64,000 nucleotides of DNA from BRH-c54 sp965284565 (lineage in GTDB: Bacteria > Bacteroidota > Bacteroidia > Flavobacteriales_E > Vicingaceae). The notes beneath the pieces were generated by a model that saw nothing but the letters and a program-made list of their open reading frames with translations, was not told the DNA's origin and made no database searches. The translations under genes were made by a program, and so were the position numbers. Below are positions 33,276-41,123 of this stretch, piece after piece. The stretch is taken from contig OZ260100.1 of assembly GCA_965284565.1 (NCBI GenBank), positions 1,550,001-1,614,000 of the forward strand, given 5' to 3'. The stretch's first letter is position 1. Each line of letters begins with the position of its first letter.

Positions 33276-33536
33276 ATGAGTTATTATGTTTACATATTAT
33301 ATTCAAAAGTTTTAGACAAATATTACATTGGTCAAACTAATGATGTAGGTAAAAGATTAGAGCGACATAATAAAGGATATGAAAAATTTACTAGTCAAGG
33401 AACACCTTGGGAATTGAGGGGGTTTAAGGAGTTTGAAACAAGAAAAGAAGCAATAAAGGAGGAGAAGCGAATAAAAAATTTTAAAAGCAGGAAAAGGATT
33501 GAAGAGTGGCTGAGGGTCGTGGGTGCCGAAAAATAG
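33276..33536 (+). CDS. Small GIY-YIG nuclease-domain protein ending in tRNA-derived codons
   Basis: An 86-residue, single-domain protein. YYVYILYSKVLDKYYIGQTNDVGKRLERHNKG contains the GIY-like and YIG motifs and the catalytic Arg region; the later KEAIKEEKRIK gives the Glu. Stand-alone GIY-YIG proteins of this size (UPF0213/YhbQ-like) are common and may cut branched DNA or be mobile-element endonucleases. The ATG at 33276 directly follows the tRNA-His terminator repeat. The last sense codons (LRVVG) are a 13-nt copy of tRNA-His (GAGGGTCGTGGGT, 33512-33524 against 33206-33218), and the stop lies in a two-hairpin element. This shows the gene was assembled at, or moved with, the tRNA. A cut at tRNA-His is inferred only. 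Confidence 0.85.
   Translation: MSYYVYILYSKVLDKYYIGQTNDVGKRLERHNKGYEKFTSQGTPWELRGFKEFETRKEAIKEEKRIKNFKSRKRIEEWLRVVGAEK
33512..33524 (+). repeat. tRNA-His variable-loop/T-arm fragment at the end of the GIY-YIG gene
   Basis: GAGGGTCGTGGGT equals tRNA-His 33206-33218. With 33609-33666 it forms a displaced tRNA 3' part interrupted by the 84-bp insert 33525-33608. Confidence 0.75.
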
Positions 33537-33605
33537 AAATTATAAATTTCTAAATTTTTCGAGCATCCTCGTAACAAAATGAAATTGAAAATTTCTGTTG
33601 TTACG
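33527..33605. repeat. Two-hairpin element, copy 2
   Basis: A 35-bp palindrome (33527-33561, CGAAAAAT ... ATTTTTCG), the 8-nt spacer AGCATCCT, a 36-bp palindrome (33570-33605, CGTAACAA ... TTGTTACG) and then GGATT. The layout is the same as at 32876-32953, but the CGTAA-type and CGAAA-type hairpins come in opposite order. It interrupts the displaced tRNA 3' copy and carries the GIY-YIG stop codon. Confidence 0.75.
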
Positions 33606-33608
33606 GGA

Positions 33609-33666
33609 TTCGAGCCCCATCTTCCACCCATTTTAAAGCTGCTTTTCGAGCAGCTTTTTTTGTTTT
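33609..33666 (+). repeat. Direct repeat 2, right copy (tRNA-His 3' end plus terminator)
   Basis: 58 bp identical to 33218-33275, displaced by 391 bp. It includes a full terminator hairpin (33634-33661), which now ends transcription from the GIY-YIG gene. Confidence 0.9.
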
Positions 33667-33785
33667 TTATGGGTTGTGTTTTTTATGTTGGAAGGATAAT
33701 GATTTGAGTTTTCTTTCTCGAGTGCTAAATCCTCAATAAGTTCTGAATAAACTCCTTGTATCTTTTTAAAAATAAAGAATAGTTC

Positions 33786-33793
33786 TATATTTG
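33786..33793 (+). promoter_or_regulatory. Candidate -7 box (TATATTTG) for the PD-(D/E)XK gene
   Basis: A perfect TAnnTTTG match 39 nt before the ATG at 33833. The rest of the 33667-33785 gap shows nothing recognisable. Confidence 0.45.
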
Positions 33794-33832
33794 TTGATGT
33801 AAATTAAATTACTCAACTTATAAATATCAATT

Positions 33833-35683
33833 ATGAAATTAGAAAAGATATTAGACAATTTAAATTCTTTTGAAAAAAATTCATTCCTCAAAATAATTGA
33901 TAATATATTATCTGAAAACCCAAAAAACATAAAGGCAGTTGACACTATCTTAAATGACACAAGTAGAGACTTAAAAAATATTGACAATATAAATGTTGCA
34001 AAAGTTTTTAATTTACTTAAAGATGAATTTTCCGAATGTGTTGGAGAAGAATTTGTTAAAACTACTTCCCAACTTGATATTTTAATTGATATCATCTCAA
34101 GAGATGGAAACTCTATTATGAAACAAGATTGGTTTGCTAGACTTTATGAAAAGGAGTTGTCAAATCTTAACAAAAAAATTAAAGTGTTCAAATCTTCACT
34201 AGAAGATGAAAAATCAGAACTAAGTGACCAAAGAATACGTGATTATAAAATATATAGAGCTTGTTTAAATAAAGCATATACAAATGATGATGACAATAAT
34301 CAAGAAAGAAAAATAACTACTGATGAACAAGGTATCTTGTTAACGTTATCTCAGCAATTAACATTATCCCAAGAAGAACTTAAGTTAATTAACTATACAA
34401 TTGTTCCTCTAAAAAAATTAGATATTGATACAGTTATCAATGAACTAAAAACTATTGGAGTAATATTTTATTCTAAAAAGACAAGTACAATTTATGTTGC
34501 TGATGAAATGGTTAGGTTGCTTAGAAAACTTAGAGGAAAAGAAGTTGCTGATAAATTTTTCAGAAGAGTTTTAAGATTATTAAGAGAACCTCAAATCAAT
34601 CTTATATGTAGAAATCATAATTTAGATTGGAAATTAGATTTAGATGAAAAAATACATCAAATTATTTCGGGTGGAATTTTATTTTCTGGCGTTTTAATGG
34701 AAGATATATACAAACCGGGAACGAATTTAACGGAGAAAAAGAAAACAATAAATGCTCTATGTGATAAAGGATTAAAAATAACACCTGCACTAAAAGGAAC
34801 ACTTATAGAAGAAAAGGTGCAAAATTTAATTACTTACTTTGAGGATATTGAAAAAGATGATAAGGTTGGAATTTCTGTTGATGGATATGAAAAACTTTTA
34901 GTTGAAATAGGTGAATTTTTACCCAAACTCAATAATATATTAAGGCATGAGTTTGAACTTCAAGAAGAAAATGTATTAAAAAGCAATTATCTTTTAGATT
35001 ATAATATAAAGCCCCGAGATATTCTTGAATTAGTAACAGAAAAACAACTTGAAGATTTTTGTAAAGCAAAAGAAATAAAAACTAGGGGTGATATTATTCT
35101 TAATATTTTAGATGCGTATAAAGATTCCGAAAATTTATATCTTGAGAATTATGAAAATATTGGATTTAGAAATCTTTTGAAGTTGAAAGAGAATGGAATT
35201 ATCATAAAAGAAGCTGACTTAGGAGTTAAATTTGAAGAGTTAACCAAAAATATTTTTATTGGGTTAGGGTTTAATGTTGATGAACAATTAAGAAAGTCAA
35301 TTAATACAAGTAAAGATAAAATTGACATTTTATTAAACATAGGGAATAATGATTTAATTCTTGTTGAATGTAAAACAGTAAAAGAAAGTGGATACAATAA
35401 GTTTAGTTCGGTTTCAAGACAATTAAAAGCTTATTCTAACTTAGGAAATAGTAAAGGTTATAGAGTTATTAAATCTTTGTTAATTGCCCCTGATTTTTCT
35501 GATGAATTTATTAAAGATTGTGGACTAGAATATGAATTAAATCTTTCATTAATTACAGCATCTACATTGATTAAAGTTCTACATGGATTTAAAGAATCAA
35601 AAATGAAAGTCTTTCCTCATAACTTATTAATGAGAGATGTTTTAATTCAAGAGGATAGAGTTTTAAAAGCAATAGGTAAATAA
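33833..35683 (+). CDS. Predicted PD-(D/E)XK nuclease with SAP-like segment, possible defence protein
   Basis: A 616-residue, Lys/Glu-rich soluble protein that I cannot assign to a named family. The first 390 residues are mostly helical, with a winged-helix-like stretch (TVINELKTIGVIFYSKKTSTIYVADEMVRLL). Residues 395-430 (RDILELVTEKQLEDFCKAKEIKTRGDIILNIL) resemble a SAP/HeH DNA-binding helix pair. The C-terminal domain, from about residue 464, has a restriction-endonuclease core: E468, D498 (KIDILL), E512-C-K514 (VECKT) and Q530-x-x-x-Y534, matching PD-(D/E)XK with the QxxxY element of RecB-type nucleases. There is no helicase or methyltransferase partner nearby. It has its own promoter box and a strong terminator. 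The position next to the tRNA-His island suggests acquisition by transfer, which is inferred. Confidence 0.7.
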   Translation: MKLEKILDNLNSFEKNSFLKIIDNILSENPKNIKAVDTILNDTSRDLKNIDNINVAKVFNLLKDEFSECVGEEFVKTTSQLDILIDIISRDGNSIMKQDWFARLYEKELSNLNKKIKVFKSSLEDEKSELSDQRIRDYKIYRACLNKAYTNDDDNNQERKITTDEQGILLTLSQQLTLSQEELKLINYTIVPLKKLDIDTVINELKTIGVIFYSKKTSTIYVADEMVRLLRKLRGKEVADKFFRRVLRLLREPQINLICRNHNLDWKLDLDEKIHQIISGGILFSGVLMEDIYKPGTNLTEKKKTINALCDKGLKITPALKGTLIEEKVQNLITYFEDIEKDDKVGISVDGYEKLLVEIGEFLPKLNNILRHEFELQEENVLKSNYLLDYNIKPRDILELVTEKQLEDFCKAKEIKTRGDIILNILDAYKDSENLYLENYENIGFRNLLKLKENGIIIKEADLGVKFEELTKNIFIGLGFNVDEQLRKSINTSKDKIDILLNIGNNDLILVECKTVKESGYNKFSSVSRQLKAYSNLGNSKGYRVIKSLLIAPDFSDEFIKDCGLEYELNLSLITASTLIKVLHGFKESKMKVFPHNLLMRDVLIQEDRVLKAIGK

Positions 35684-35706
35684 CAATATATACACATAAA
35701 ACCAAA

Positions 35707-35739
35707 AAGAAAGGCTAACCAATTTGGTTAGCCTTTCTT
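35707..35739. terminator. Bidirectional terminator between the nuclease gene and rny
   Basis: A near-perfect long hairpin, AAGAAAGGCTAACCAA with TTGGTTAGCCTTTCTT, with A-rich and T-rich ends. It serves both converging genes. Confidence 0.88.
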
Positions 35740-35758
35740 GTATATAAAAATGTGAGTT

Positions 35759-37300
35759 TTATTTAGCGTAGTTTACGGCTCTCTTCTCACGAATAACAGT
35801 AACTTTTACTTGTCCGGGATACGTCATTTCTGTTTGAATTTTTTGAGCTAACTCAAAAGAAATAGTATCAGCTTGTGTATCGGTTACTTTTCCACTCTCT
35901 ACAATTACCCTTAACTCTCTACCGGCCTGTATCGCATAAGCTTGTTCAACACCAGGGTAAGTCATGCCTATGTTTTCCAACTCTTTAATACGTTTAATAT
36001 AAGATTCCATCACCTCTCTTCTTGCACCTGGTCTTGCTCCTGAAATAGCATCACAAACCTGAACAATTGGAGAAATTAAGGTAGTCATTTCAATCTCATC
36101 ATGGTGAGCTCCAATAGCATTACAGATGTCTGGTTTTTCGTTGTACTTCTCAGCTATTTTCATACCCAAGATAGCATGTGGCAATTCCGGATCTTCATCT
36201 GGCACTTTACCTATATCGTGTAGTAAACCTGCACGTTTAGCTAATTTCGGATTCAGTCCTAATTCAGATGCCATAGTAGCACAAAGATTAGCCACCTCTC
36301 TGGAGTGTTGCAGTAAGTTTTGTCCGTAAGACGAACGGTATTTCATTCTACCTACCATTCTAATTAATTCAGGATGTAAACCGTGAATACCTAAATCTAT
36401 AGTAGTTCTTTTACCAATTTCTATAATTTCATCCTCAATTTGTTTCTGCGTTTTCTTTACCACCTCTTCAATTCTTGCTGGGTGAATACGTCCGTCTGTT
36501 ACCAATTGGTGTAATGAAAGTCTGGCAATTTCTCTTCTTACTGGGTCGAAACAAGAAAGAATAATCGCTTCTGGTGTATCATCAACAATAATTTCAACAC
36601 CTGTTGCAGCTTCTAAGGCTCTAATATTTCTTCCTTCTCTACCAATAATTCTACCTTTCACTTCATCACCATCAATATTAAAAACAGAAACAGAATTTTC
36701 AATGGCTTGCTCTGTGGCTACTCGCTGTATGGTTTGTACCACAATTTTACGAGCTTCTTTGTTAGCATTAATTTTAGCTTCTTCAACAATATCTTTAATA
36801 TGAGCTAAAGCATTTGTTTTTGCCTCTTCTTTAAGAGCTTCTACTAATTGAGATTTAGCATCTTCAGCAGTAATGCCAGCAATTTTTTCAAGACTTTCTA
36901 CTTGTTTACGATGGCTCTTTTCTAACTCTTCTTCTTTGGTGGTAACAATTTCTAATTGTTGAGATAAATTAGCTTTAATCTTAGTGATTTCAGCTTCTTT
37001 TCTCTTCACCTCTTCAAGTTGTTTTGAAGCAGCATCACTTTTTTGCTTAGCACTGTTTTCAAGATTAGTAACTTTACGAGTTCTTTCGTTAATGATTTTT
37101 TCGTGTTCTTCTTTAAGTTGTAAGAATTTTTCTTTTGCTTGAAGCAATTTTTCTTTTCGTTGCACTTCAGCTTCTGCTTTGGCTTCGTCAATTATTTGTT
37201 TGCTTTTTGATTCGATACCTTTTTTTAGGAAGGCTATGGCAATACCGATGCCAACTCCTGCACCGACTACAATACCAATAATAATACTAATTACGTCCAT
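35759..37300 (-). CDS. rny: Ribonuclease Y
   Basis: Membrane-anchored endoribonuclease that starts mRNA decay. An N-terminal transmembrane helix (ISIIIGIVVGAGVGIGIAIAFL) precedes a long coiled coil (about residues 30-190). A KH RNA-binding domain follows (GRIIGREGRNIRALEAATGVEIIVDDTPEAIILS) and then the HD domain with LLHDIGKV and IGAHHDE. The 513-residue length is standard. The ATG is at 37300. It lies downstream of the 6S-like RNA and zapA on the same strand. Confidence 0.96.
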   Translation of the reverse strand: MDVISIIIGIVVGAGVGIGIAIAFLKKGIESKSKQIIDEAKAEAEVQRKEKLLQAKEKFLQLKEEHEKIINERTRKVTNLENSAKQKSDAASKQLEEVKRKEAEITKIKANLSQQLEIVTTKEEELEKSHRKQVESLEKIAGITAEDAKSQLVEALKEEAKTNALAHIKDIVEEAKINANKEARKIVVQTIQRVATEQAIENSVSVFNIDGDEVKGRIIGREGRNIRALEAATGVEIIVDDTPEAIILSCFDPVRREIARLSLHQLVTDGRIHPARIEEVVKKTQKQIEDEIIEIGKRTTIDLGIHGLHPELIRMVGRMKYRSSYGQNLLQHSREVANLCATMASELGLNPKLAKRAGLLHDIGKVPDEDPELPHAILGMKIAEKYNEKPDICNAIGAHHDEIEMTTLISPIVQVCDAISGARPGARREVMESYIKRIKELENIGMTYPGVEQAYAIQAGRELRVIVESGKVTDTQADTISFELAQKIQTEMTYPGQVKVTVIREKRAVNYAK

Positions 37301-37387
37301 AATTTATTTAGTTAATAATGTTAATTATGTACCGCTGTTATGTTGCTGAAAATAGCTTGTTTTACTAATTTTTAGGGAATAAAAAAA

Positions 37388-37576
37388 CCCGCACAAATTT
37401 GGCTTGGATAAACCCCAATAAAAATATAAATAAAACCGCCAAGTAGTTATCAAACTTCCCATGTCCGCAAGGCGAATATCCATAAAGGAGTTACAAGGGG
37501 CCTGTTTTTATCTGCTTTTGAGCTAGTCTTAATTAAGTAAAACGTTAGTTTATCAAACGAAAAAAATTTGCACGGG
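37388..37576 (-). ncRNA. ssrS: 6S-like RNA (6S-Flavo type) between zapA and rny
   Basis: A 329-nt gap between zapA and rny holds an obvious structured RNA on the minus strand. Its ends form a 13-bp closing helix: 5' CCCGUGCAAAUUU (37576-37564) pairs with 3' AAAUUUGUGCGGG (37400-37388), using two G-U pairs, and seven U follow (37387-37381). The 189-nt length, long closing stem and linkage to zapA match 6S RNA, which sequesters RNA polymerase in stationary phase. The 6S-Flavo motif is known from this phylum. A near -7 box (AGAATTTG) lies about 12 nt upstream. No covariance model was run. Confidence 0.75.
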
Positions 37577-37629
37577 AATTTTTAAATTTCAAATTCTCGA
37601 TAAATATGTTGCTCTATATTTAAAGAACG

Positions 37630-37914
37630 TTATAGCTGCTGACTGATGAGTTCATCAATCTTAATTAAATCATCTTCAACGGAGGTATTAATTAGCATAC
37701 CTTTGTTTTTTATTTCTAAGTTGTCTGTTGCTATTTCTAGCAAAGCCATTGCTAATAAGTCTTGCAAATCTTTAGTAGCATACATTTTTTTGTATTCACT
37801 AATCGACTCGTTTATTTTATCTGCTGCTTTTCTTATTCCCTCTTCCTCTTTCGGCTCTATTGTCAGCGGATAAACCCTATTGGCAATTTTTATTTTTATG
37901 GACAACTCTTCCAT
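37630..37914 (-). CDS. zapA: Cell division protein ZapA
   Basis: A 94-residue FtsZ-ring-associated protein. The N-terminal beta part (EELSIKIKIANRVYPLTIEPKEEEGIRKAADKINESISEYKKMY) and C-terminal coil are typical of ZapA, which bundles FtsZ filaments at midcell. The linkage of zapA with a 6S RNA is seen in distant phyla as well. It lies 13 nt after the coiled-coil gene at 37928, so they form one unit. Confidence 0.9.
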   Translation of the reverse strand: MEELSIKIKIANRVYPLTIEPKEEEGIRKAADKINESISEYKKMYATKDLQDLLAMALLEIATDNLEIKNKGMLINTSVEDDLIKIDELISQQL

Positions 37915-37927
37915 GAGTTATGTTTAA

Positions 37928-38212
37928 TTATTGGCTAATTTTAGCAATACATTTATCTATTTCCCGTACCATTTCGTTTATTTTCAACTTCACATCTTTG
38001 GTACTTTCTTTATCAACACTTTTGGCTAATTTCAATAATTTAAAATTATTTTCAAGAGCTTCTATTTGTTGACTTTTTTGAACTAATTCTTCTTTTAAGG
38101 CTAAAACTTTAGCAGAAAGTTGTTCGTTTTCACTTTGGATTTGTTGATGCTTTTCAACCAATCTTTCGGCTTTTTTCCTTAGATTATTAACCAGAGTGTT
38201 TATATCTCCCAT
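37928..38212 (-). CDS. Small coiled-coil protein, probable cell-division partner of ZapA
   Basis: A 94-residue protein that is almost one continuous coiled coil (residues 1-60: NTLVNNLRKKAERLVEKHQQIQSENEQLSAKVLALKEEL), like ZapB or the FtsB/FtsL type but without a membrane helix. Its position 13 nt before zapA suggests a ZapA-binding role. This is inferred from context; coiled coils are easily mistaken for homologues. Confidence 0.75.
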   Translation of the reverse strand: MGDINTLVNNLRKKAERLVEKHQQIQSENEQLSAKVLALKEELVQKSQQIEALENNFKLLKLAKSVDKESTKDVKLKINEMVREIDKCIAKISQ

Positions 38213-38254
38213 CTTTCTTCATTTTAATCTCAATGAGAAAAAATTAATTCTCGA

Positions 38255-38262
38255 CAAATGTA
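38255..38262 (-). promoter_or_regulatory. Candidate -7 box (TACATTTG) for the coiled-coil/zapA unit
   Basis: A TAnnTTTG match on the minus strand 42 nt before the ATG at 38212, in the divergent gap with the M23 gene. Confidence 0.45.
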
Positions 38263-38328
38263 ATTTTTTTACACCAAATATTGTGGATAAACGAACTATT
38301 TTTTCATCATTTGTAGTTATATCAAACC

Positions 38329-38336
38329 TACTTTTG
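38329..38336 (+). promoter_or_regulatory. Candidate -7 box (TACTTTTG) for the M23 peptidase gene
   Basis: A TAnnTTTG match that places the transcript start near 38343. This rules out the TTG at 38339 as the start and supports the TTG at 38381. Confidence 0.45.
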
Positions 38337-38380
38337 CATTGTTATTGATATTTCTTATTCAAATTCAAAATTTTATAGCA

Positions 38381-40096
38381 TTGCAAAAAATCATATTATT
38401 ATTTATTCTTTCGGCAAATACCTTCTTTCTTTTTTCGCAAGATACTTTACCTATTAATTATTTTCGTTCGCCTTTAGATATCCCACTTTATTTATCTGGT
38501 AGTTTTGGAGAGTTGCGTTCTAACCATTTTCATTCGGGAATTGATATTAAAACACAAGGCGTAGAAGGACATAAAATCATTGCTGTGGCAGACGGTTATG
38601 TTTCTCGAATTAAGGTTTCGCCTTACGGTTACGGAAATGCTCTTTACATAGATCATCCCAATGGATACACTTCAGTTTATGCTCACCTGCAAAAATATAG
38701 TGGCAAAATTGCAGCAGAGATTAAAAAATACCAATATGCCAACCAAACTTGGGAAATAGATTATTACCCACCTGATACATTAATAAAAGTAAAAAAAGGA
38801 CAAGTCATTGCTATTTCTGGAAACTCGGGTAGCTCTGGTGGTCCGCACTTGCATTTTGAAATTAGAGAAACCCTTTCTGAACATCCCATAAATCCATTGT
38901 TGTTGGGTTTTGATGTGAAAGACAATATTGCTCCTCAAATAAGAAAAATGGCTGTTTATCCGCTAAACGACATCAGTTTTGTTAACCAAAAAAATACCAA
39001 AGAAATCCTATCTGTTGTTGGAAGCGGAGGAAATTACAGATTAGCCTCAAACACTCCGATTTCAGCTATCGGTACTGTTGGAATTGGTGTTGATGTAATT
39101 GATCAGTTGAATGGTGTCTCCAACAAAAATGGAGTATATGAAGTAAAACTTTTTGTGAATGATAGCTTAATTTATTATTCGGAGATGAACAAATTTAGCT
39201 TTGATGAATCCAGGGCGTTAAATTCTTTAATTGATTATGAATATTATTTGAAAACAAAAAATAGGTTTCAGCAAAGCTTTGTTGCTCCTAATAATCCATT
39301 ATCTATCTACAGAAGAAGAACAAATAATGGTAACATATTTATTGAAGACGGTAAAAACTACCTTATTAAATATGAAATTACCGATACCTACAAAAATAAA
39401 TCTACATTAGAATTTGCAATTAGTGGAAATAAAGCAGCGGCATCTTCCATCCCGATAATAAAAGGGACTGTAGATACTCTTTTTAGTTACTCTGACAGTA
39501 ATTATTATGAAAACATAATGGCACGAGTAGCCATTCCTAAAAATGCTTTGTATGAAAATTTACCATTTCAGTTTGGCGAAGGAAAACAATTGCACAGTGC
39601 GTTAACGCCAACTTATCAAATTCACAACGATTATACGCCATTACACTTACCCATAACTATTGGAATAAAAGTAGGTAGAATCTCTGAAGAACACCGAAAA
39701 AAAGCAGTAATGGTAAACATTGATGCCAATCACAGGTTATATTCCAGAGGTGGTGATTGGAGAAATAATTATTTAGAAGCTACTTCAAAAACATTTGGAG
39801 GTTTTGCAGTAATGTTAGATACGGTTGCTCCTATTATTAAAGCTGTAAACATTTATCCTAATAAAAATATGAGTAATAATTCCAGCGTTATTTTTTCTAT
39901 TTCGGATAATTTAAGTGGCATAAAAACCTATAATTTATATATAGATGGAAAGTGGGTACTACTAGAATTTGAGCCAAAGAAAGGTGTGGTTTATCATGAT
40001 TTTGATAAGTTACCGAATGGCGAACATACGCTAAAATTAGAAGTAATAGATGGTGTTGGAAATGTTGGTTTGCTAGAAATGCCTTTTGTGAGGTAA
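38381..40096 (+). CDS. Exported M23-family (LytM-type) peptidoglycan endopeptidase
   Basis: A 572-residue protein. A TTG at 38381 gives a clean signal peptide (MQKIILLFILSANTFFLFSQ); there is no ATG near the start, and the promoter box fits this choice. The LytM zinc site is present: H51-x-x-x-D55 in HFHSGIDI and H156-L-H158 in GPHLHFEIRE, with an insertion between them (AEIKKYQYANQTWEIDYYPPD) typical of the Bacteroidota form. The remaining 390 residues are beta-rich and may recognise the cell wall. It probably cleaves peptide cross-bridges in the periplasm. It is convergent with the T9SS cargo gene, 1 nt apart. Confidence 0.88.
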   Translation: MQKIILLFILSANTFFLFSQDTLPINYFRSPLDIPLYLSGSFGELRSNHFHSGIDIKTQGVEGHKIIAVADGYVSRIKVSPYGYGNALYIDHPNGYTSVYAHLQKYSGKIAAEIKKYQYANQTWEIDYYPPDTLIKVKKGQVIAISGNSGSSGGPHLHFEIRETLSEHPINPLLLGFDVKDNIAPQIRKMAVYPLNDISFVNQKNTKEILSVVGSGGNYRLASNTPISAIGTVGIGVDVIDQLNGVSNKNGVYEVKLFVNDSLIYYSEMNKFSFDESRALNSLIDYEYYLKTKNRFQQSFVAPNNPLSIYRRRTNNGNIFIEDGKNYLIKYEITDTYKNKSTLEFAISGNKAAASSIPIIKGTVDTLFSYSDSNYYENIMARVAIPKNALYENLPFQFGEGKQLHSALTPTYQIHNDYTPLHLPITIGIKVGRISEEHRKKAVMVNIDANHRLYSRGGDWRNNYLEATSKTFGGFAVMLDTVAPIIKAVNIYPNKNMSNNSSVIFSISDNLSGIKTYNLYIDGKWVLLEFEPKKGVVYHDFDKLPNGEHTLKLEVIDGVGNVGLLEMPFVR

Positions 40097-40097
40097 G

Positions 40098-40970
40098 TTA
40101 ATTCTTTATCAGCTTGTTAGTAGAATAATTCTTGGTTTCGTTATCGTAATAACGAATAAAATAAATACCATTTTGTAGATGTTCAACAGTAATAGAAGTA
40201 TTTTCAATACTAAAAACGTTTTGACTAAAAATAATTTCTCCCAATAAATTTAATACCTCAATTTTTCCGTCAAAATTACTTATTCCACTAAGTGTAATGT
40301 AACTCTGAGCAGGGTTAGGTTGTATTTTCCAACTTGGCGTTGTTTTATTGAATTCGTTGATTCCTACTTCGTGGTCAAATTGAAATATGAGATGTGTGAT
40401 TGAGGAATCGTATAGTATTAATGAATCATTAGAGTGTGAAAGGACAAGATTACTTAAATCATAATGCATATTACCTGAACAATTAGAATCAAGAGCATAA
40501 AAAACGCTCCATCCAGCAAACATTGAATTAATGTAATTCTGTTCAACTGCTTTAATTGTAACTGGAAAAGAAATATTACGTAACGCAATTTCAAAGGTGC
40601 CACTTACCGACCCATAGTAAAAGGTATTGATGTCTCGAATATCAGTTTTTAAATCTCTATTGGTGGTAAAAAACTGCGGATTATTTTGGGAAGAATAAAG
40701 GTAATTTTCAATACACTCATAATTAGTGGTATCTCGTTGAATAATTCTAATATCAAGACTGTCATAAGGTGTTCCATAAATATCTACTTCATTAAAAGCA
40801 GTATCAATATCTACTGTTGCACTGTCGCTCATTCCAAAAGTTATGGTGTCTTTTCTACCTGCATTATCTTCAAAATACAAAGTTATTATTGACTCATAAG
40901 TTCCCTGACTTTTTAGTGGTAAAAAGCACAACAGGGTAATTATTAATATAAAACATCTTTTCAAAAACAT
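40098..40970 (-). CDS. Secreted protein with T9SS type A sorting domain
   Basis: A 290-residue protein with a signal peptide (ITLLCFLPLKSQG). A unique region follows, then a T9SS C-terminal domain (SWKIQPNPAQSYITLSG ... GKIEVLNLLGEIIF ... LQNGIYFIRYYD). The central part (EDNAGRKDTITFGMSDSATVD, DSNCSGNMHYDLSNLVLSHSNDSLILYDSS) is beta-rich and unrecognised. It should be exported through T9SS and either anchored or released. TACCTTTA upstream on the minus strand is one mismatch from a -7 box. Confidence 0.8.
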   Translation of the reverse strand: MFLKRCFILIITLLCFLPLKSQGTYESIITLYFEDNAGRKDTITFGMSDSATVDIDTAFNEVDIYGTPYDSLDIRIIQRDTTNYECIENYLYSSQNNPQFFTTNRDLKTDIRDINTFYYGSVSGTFEIALRNISFPVTIKAVEQNYINSMFAGWSVFYALDSNCSGNMHYDLSNLVLSHSNDSLILYDSSITHLIFQFDHEVGINEFNKTTPSWKIQPNPAQSYITLSGISNFDGKIEVLNLLGEIIFSQNVFSIENTSITVEHLQNGIYFIRYYDNETKNYSTNKLIKN

Positions 40971-41123
40971 CAGAATATATTTTTCATGATAAAGGTACTA
41001 ATATTTGTCATAATTTTTTAAAGATAAATTATTAACTTCGCACGGCTTAGAATTCTGAAAAGAAAAAGATACTAAGCAAATCTTACAACAGTTTATTAAA
41101 AACATTAACTAATAAAGAAGGGT

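Noticed and set aside
33544..33608. The hairpins as CRISPR-like or attC recombination sites
   Set aside because: They lack the attC core and R-box features and there is no integrase or cassette array nearby.
32773..33631. Three minus-strand open frames (32773-32979, 33011-33229, 33395-33631) with similar peptides
   Set aside because: They read through the antisense of tRNA-His copies and the two-hairpin elements; the similarity of the peptides comes from the DNA repeats, not from protein conservation.
40971..41123. Riboswitch or leader RNA before the E1 gene
   Set aside because: No conserved motif or stable paired structure was seen; it is an AT-rich divergent promoter region only.
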